Assembly (NCBI RefSeq): GCF_014205845.1
Contig: NZ_JACHCR010000039.1
Location: 1-34,878 of the forward strand
DNA length: 34,878 nucleotides
Source of the DNA: Mucilaginibacter cryoferens
Lineage (GTDB): Bacteria; Bacteroidota; Bacteroidia; Sphingobacteriales; Sphingobacteriaceae
Direction: 5' to 3'
Positions 30,987 through 34,878 of the stretch are shown here, one piece after another. How positions within the stretch are numbered: the stretch's first letter is position 1; each line of letters begins with the position of its first letter. A program made the position numbers and the translations under genes. The notes beneath the pieces are model-generated. The model saw only the letters and a list, made by a program, of their open reading frames with translations, was not told where the DNA came from and ran no database searches.

Positions 30987-33900
30987 ATGTTTCGGAAAAT
31001 ATTCATTTTCGAGGTGCAAAACCGCCTCAGAAGGCCCGCGGTTTATCTTTATTTTGCCGCCGCCCTCGCATTCACCATCACTACGTTTGCCACCGGATCT
31101 TTACCCTTAGGCGATAAGGAGCATATCAACGCGCCTTTTGTACTGGCATTATGGTGTGCGGGTATCACCATGTTTATGATGCTGGTAAGCTCATCTATTA
31201 TGGGCGAGCCACTTTATCGCGATATTGAAAACAATACCAAAGATTATTACCTCACTTACCCAATTACCAAAGCAGGCTATTTCTGGGGCAGGTACCTGGG
31301 GAGTTTTGTGTTTATGCTATTTATAGCCAGCGCCATCATTATAGGTGCTTACCTGGGTACAAAGCTTGGCCCTGCCATGGGCTGGAAAGATGCAAAGGAA
31401 TACGGGCCCAATAAACTCATTTATTACCTGCAGCCGTTTTTGGTAATGGCGCTGCCCAACCTGTTTTTTACCTCATCGTTGTTTTTTGGTTTGGTGGCGC
31501 TTACACGTAATGTAAAGGTGATTTATGCCGGTGGTATCCTGTTGTTTTTAGGGTATTTTGTTTCCGTTTTTTTTCTGCAACACACCAATAATGCCACGGT
31601 AATTATCAATGCCGATCCCTTTGGCCTCAGTGCCGTTCGCTTCGTGTCGAATATTACCACATCGGTTGATAAAAATACCACCTTGTTTCCGGTTACCGGT
31701 GCTTTTCTGGCTAACCGGTTAATATGGACAGGAGTGGGGGTGGCTATATTGATATTTACTTATGTGCGGTTCAGCTTCGAAAGATTTTTTGGTGGCCGGC
31801 GCGATAGAGCTGCTATTGACGATGTGGTATCAAAAACAAAACGGGCGTTGACAATAAATTCTAATGTAAGTTTTACAGGTTCGTACAATCGTAAAACGCT
31901 ATTTAACCTTGCCCGGGTTGAGCTAACCAATATCATCCGCGATAATTATTTCTGGATAATTTTACTGGCCGGGATGGCTTTCCTGGGCTTTGTATTCTGG
32001 TTGGGCGAAACCGATTATGGGGTGGCCTATTTCCCCCGCACAGTACTGCTGATGGCCATATTTAATGATGTATTCCCTTTTTTCATTTTCTTCATCATTA
32101 TATTTTACACCGGTGAGACCCTGCATCGCGATAAGATCACGAGGTATGCGTTTATTAACGATTCGTTGCCACCGCCAAACTGGGTGCTTAACGGGTCGAA
32201 ATTGATAGCCTTGCTGGTACTGGGCTTCGGGCTATCATTGGTGCCGCTGTTAACAGGGCTGGTAGTGCAAACCATAAAAGGCTTTCATCAATATAACCTG
32301 TCGTTTTTTTTAATGTATGTGTTTACGGTGGTAATGCCTCGTTTTCTGGAGATGGTGATATTTGCTTACGTAGTACACGTGGTTATCAATAATAAATTTG
32401 TGGCGCATGGTGTTGGGGTAGCCATTTGGGTGGCGGTTTTCTTTTTAAATACAACAGGTATATTTAATTATAATTTGCTCATTTACTCTTATACCCCATG
32501 GTACGGTTTATCAGATATGGATGGTATTGGCCACATGCAGGCGCCGGTATATTGGTTTAACCTGTACTGGCTGCTGTTTGGCGGGCTGCTTATTATTGTA
32601 TCGGCATTGTTTTATTACCGCGGTGTTACCAGCTCATTTAAAGAAAGGCTGCAACTGGTGGGGCAGCGGTTTGATACTAAAACAAAACTATTTACCTTTA
32701 TTTTGGCAGCGGCTTTCTTAACTGTAGGCGCTTATAATTATTATAATGTAAGTTATTTAAATAACTTTTTAACCAAAGGCGAAAATGACGATCGGGCTGT
32801 TGTGTACGAAAAAACCTTAAAAAAATATGCAGGCCTGCCTTTACCAAAGGTAACGCGGATAAAGATGTTTGCCGATATCTATCCGGATAAGCAGGAAGAA
32901 AATGTAAAAGCCTTTGTTACAGTTTTTAACCGCACCGATAAACCGATTGAAAAGTTATTGTTAGATGGTGACGACCTTACCGGTTACTCTGTTAAAACCA
33001 ATGGTAAGCCGGTGCCGTTTACTTACCCGCTGTTGTACAAACGCGGTATGTTTAACTGGTTTCGCCCTAAACAGGATACCGCCGAATTTAGGTTATACCA
33101 GTTTGAAAAACCGCTGGCTCCCGGCGATTCGGCTGTGTTCGAGATCAACTCTTACATCAGGCATAAAGGGTTTGAAAACGGCCTGTACTCTAAAAATTTA
33201 CTGCATAATGGTACCTTTTTTAACGGTGGCTTGCCAGGTATGGGTTACGATGAGGATGATGAATTGGGCAGTAACTATGAGCGCAAAAAAAATGGCCTGC
33301 CAGAAAAGCACGAAGAGGAAGTTGCGCAAAATGACCCGGTGGGTATCAGTAATTTAAATTCGGGCAAGTCGGCTGATCTTTCAAGCGTTGATATTACCGT
33401 GAGTACCTCTGGCGATCAGGTTGCTGTTGCCCCTGGCGAGCTGCAAAAACACTGGCAGCAAAATGGCAGAAACTATTACCACTACACCCGCGATAATTTT
33501 TATGCCCCGCTGGCCATCCTATCGGCAAGGTACGCAAACCGGCACGAAACGGTACAGCTCGATCATGAGGTTAATGTTGATATTTACTATCATCCGGCGC
33601 ATAATGCTAATATTAACCGGATGATGGCTGCCTATAAAGATGGGTTGCAATACTTTTCAAAAGCATTTGGGCCTTATCCTTTTAATGACATCCGCCTGGC
33701 CGAAACAACCGACTTTGGTCCGCGTGATGCCTCCTTAACCACGCTGGATACTTATGCCGAACGTTATGCATGGAACGCCAATTTTCAAAATGCAGATCAG
33801 TATGATTTTGTTTATTTTAATACCAGCCGCCAACTCGCGCAGCAATGGTGGCGCTACCAGGTTACACCAAACGCTACCGTAGGCTCGCTGGTAATACCCG

Positions 33901-34619
33901 AAGGACTGGCCAGTTACAGCGCCCTGCTTTTGGCCGAGAAAAAGTATGGGAAGGATAACATGAAGTGGATATTGTATGGGCAGATAGATTTTTACACCTT
34001 CATACGGCACCGCCTGGAAGAGAAGGAACATCCCCTGATAAAAGCCAACCAATGGTTCCTATGGGGCGGCAAGGCAGGGCTTGTTCTTTATACCCTGAAG
34101 GATTTGATGGGTGAAGACAGCCTAAACAGCGCCTTGCGCGAGTTTAAAAATGCCTACGCCTTTAAAAGTAAGCCACCCTACGCTGGCAGTGCCGATTTGT
34201 ACCGCTACCTGCAAAAGCATGTGCCCGATTCTTTACAGTATTACCTCACCGATACGTGGCAAAAAATAACGCTGTACGATAACAAACTAACAGACCTAAG
34301 ATCGGTGCCAACCGGCAATAAAAATGAATACAGGGTTACCCTTACCGTTAATGTAGATAAGGTTTGGATAGATAAAAAAGGAAACGATGTAGAGGCCAAA
34401 AATATGAACGATTATATAGATATAGGTGTGTTTGGCGCCAATATTACCAATAAAGAAGGTCGCTCAGTAACCAATCCGCTGTATATTAAAAGGCATAAGC
34501 TAACGGCAGGTAAGCATATCATAACGATGATTGTAAAAGGCAAGCCCGTAAATGCCGGTATCGATCCATACAATAAATTGATAGATAGGTTGATGGGCGA
34601 TAATTCAAAAGATTTTTAA
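30987..34619 (+). CDS. ABC permease fused to M1-peptidase-like domain
   Basis: This is a 1210-residue protein. The N-terminal half (about 1-570) holds two related sets of hydrophobic helices, each starting with a similar short amphipathic lead (IFIFEVQNRLRRPAVYLYFA at 5; LARVELTNIIRDNYFWIILL at about 308), so it is a tandem ABC-2-type permease. A last helix near 565-585 is followed by a soluble part with a beta-domain (about 600-830) and an M1 gluzincin-like domain (about 850-1090). At the zinc site the expected HELAHQWW reads RQLAQQWW (Arg948, Gln949, Gln952), while the third ligand region keeps Glu972 (PEGLASYSALLLAEKKYG). Both His ligands and the catalytic Glu are lost, so peptidase activity is unlikely; a binding or gating role is inferred. 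Confidence 0.9.
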   Translation: MFRKIFIFEVQNRLRRPAVYLYFAAALAFTITTFATGSLPLGDKEHINAPFVLALWCAGITMFMMLVSSSIMGEPLYRDIENNTKDYYLTYPITKAGYFWGRYLGSFVFMLFIASAIIIGAYLGTKLGPAMGWKDAKEYGPNKLIYYLQPFLVMALPNLFFTSSLFFGLVALTRNVKVIYAGGILLFLGYFVSVFFLQHTNNATVIINADPFGLSAVRFVSNITTSVDKNTTLFPVTGAFLANRLIWTGVGVAILIFTYVRFSFERFFGGRRDRAAIDDVVSKTKRALTINSNVSFTGSYNRKTLFNLARVELTNIIRDNYFWIILLAGMAFLGFVFWLGETDYGVAYFPRTVLLMAIFNDVFPFFIFFIIIFYTGETLHRDKITRYAFINDSLPPPNWVLNGSKLIALLVLGFGLSLVPLLTGLVVQTIKGFHQYNLSFFLMYVFTVVMPRFLEMVIFAYVVHVVINNKFVAHGVGVAIWVAVFFLNTTGIFNYNLLIYSYTPWYGLSDMDGIGHMQAPVYWFNLYWLLFGGLLIIVSALFYYRGVTSSFKERLQLVGQRFDTKTKLFTFILAAAFLTVGAYNYYNVSYLNNFLTKGENDDRAVVYEKTLKKYAGLPLPKVTRIKMFADIYPDKQEENVKAFVTVFNRTDKPIEKLLLDGDDLTGYSVKTNGKPVPFTYPLLYKRGMFNWFRPKQDTAEFRLYQFEKPLAPGDSAVFEINSYIRHKGFENGLYSKNLLHNGTFFNGGLPGMGYDEDDELGSNYERKKNGLPEKHEEEVAQNDPVGISNLNSGKSADLSSVDITVSTSGDQVAVAPGELQKHWQQNGRNYYHYTRDNFYAPLAILSARYANRHETVQLDHEVNVDIYYHPAHNANINRMMAAYKDGLQYFSKAFGPYPFNDIRLAETTDFGPRDASLTTLDTYAERYAWNANFQNADQYDFVYFNTSRQLAQQWWRYQVTPNATVGSLVIPEGLASYSALLLAEKKYGKDNMKWILYGQIDFYTFIRHRLEEKEHPLIKANQWFLWGGKAGLVLYTLKDLMGEDSLNSALREFKNAYAFKSKPPYAGSADLYRYLQKHVPDSLQYYLTDTWQKITLYDNKLTDLRSVPTGNKNEYRVTLTVNVDKVWIDKKGNDVEAKNMNDYIDIGVFGANITNKEGRSVTNPLYIKRHKLTAGKHIITMIVKGKPVNAGIDPYNKLIDRLMGDNSKDF

Positions 34620-34695
34620 TTTTTGGGGAGTAAGGATTTTTGGAGCAAGGACCAGAGGTAAACTGAAAAAAACGGTAATAACATCTTGAAAAAGA

Positions 34696-34797
34696 TCGTC
34701 ATTGCTTCGTCGTACCCCCTTATAATGACATGTTTTTAAAGTATTGATTATCAGTGTGTATTTTTTCAAGCACAATACCATCGCCGCCGTCATTGCC
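34696..34797 (-). repeat. Inverted copy of the 139-244 repeat
   Basis: Read on the minus strand this gives AATGACGGCGGCGATGGTATT, TGCTTGAAAAAA, CTGATAATCAAT, CATGTCATTATAAG and GGTACGACGAAGCAATGACG. It follows the same order and spacing as 139-244 on the plus strand. The two copies bracket nearly the whole window. Confidence 0.75.
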
Positions 34798-34805
34798 TTT
34801 AGATT

Positions 34806-34862
34806 AGCTTCAACAAAATAATATAGGTTATTATTATTATTGTTGAAGCTTTCTTTTTGCTT
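34806..34862 (+). terminator. Hairpin terminator downstream of the ABC operon
   Basis: AGCTTCAACAA (34806-34816) pairs perfectly with TTGTTGAAGCT (34840-34850), followed by TTCTTTTTGCTTC. It lies about 190 bp past the last gene, after the repeat. It could equally end a minus-strand transcript entering from outside the window. Confidence 0.6.
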
Positions 34863-34878
34863 CTTTTTCTTTGTTAAT

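Larger units (their letters stand above)
34620..34878. other. Operon end and repeat region
   Basis: No gene is seen up to the window edge. 34655-34690 and 34696-34797 are inverted copies of the repeats at the left edge of the window. The short minus-strand frame at 34605-34793 is repeat sequence. Confidence 0.65.

Overview
The window looks like chromosomal DNA of a soil or plant-associated Bacteroidetes of the Sphingobacteriaceae (Mucilaginibacter/Pedobacter type). This rests on SusC/SusD and FecR homologues, several OMP beta-barrel/TonB receptors, Bacteroidetes-type promoter boxes (TTG ... TAnnTTTG), CheB-CheR-kinase and permease-M1 fusions, and many short dispersed palindromic repeats between genes. 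The genus is inferred from gene style only. I see no rRNA, tRNA, CRISPR array, prophage or intact insertion sequence.

Layout. 1-387 is gene-free and rich in repeats, with a striking nested inverted repeat at 288-362. 388-3942 (-) is a large CheB-CheR-PAS-histidine kinase fusion. 3943-4770 is a gene-free repeat cluster. 4771-5073 (+) is a small dimeric alpha/beta-barrel protein. 5426-10061 (+) is a five-gene unit: ECF sigma factor, zinc-finger membrane anti-sigma candidate, two small membrane proteins and a TonB-dependent outer-membrane receptor. 10119-10895 (-) is exonuclease III. A 58-residue protein that looks genuine lies at 11202-11378 (-).

11630-19431 (-) is a compact polysaccharide-utilisation locus in the order fecR, susC (with an STN signalling domain), susD, GH76 lipoprotein. 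The GH76 family suggests alpha-1,6-mannan as substrate. The ECF sigma factor that normally sits directly before fecR is absent. In its place is a divergent Xre/ParS-type antitoxin gene followed by a 46-codon remnant of a RES toxin whose middle has been deleted. An ECF sigma factor without a neighbouring anti-sigma gene lies 7 kb away at 26484-27068 (+) and may be the displaced partner.

20270-22990 (-) is another large carboxypeptidase-like/TonB outer-membrane protein, with a plausible promoter and 21-bp-spaced direct repeats upstream. 23587-26112 (-) is a STAND (NACHT-type) NTPase with an N-terminal putative DNA-binding domain and a helical C-terminus.

27297-34619 (+) is a six-gene operon: ABC ATPase, six-helix permease, YtrA-type GntR regulator, membrane-anchored beta-rich protein, second ABC ATPase, and a 1210-residue permease fused to an M1-peptidase-like domain. 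A 54-bp dyad overlaps the promoter and start codon of the first gene and is the likely operator of the GntR protein. In the M1-like domain the HExxH zinc motif is replaced by RQLAQ, so it appears to be a pseudopeptidase. The operon ends near a repeat that matches, in inverted orientation, the one at the left edge of the window.
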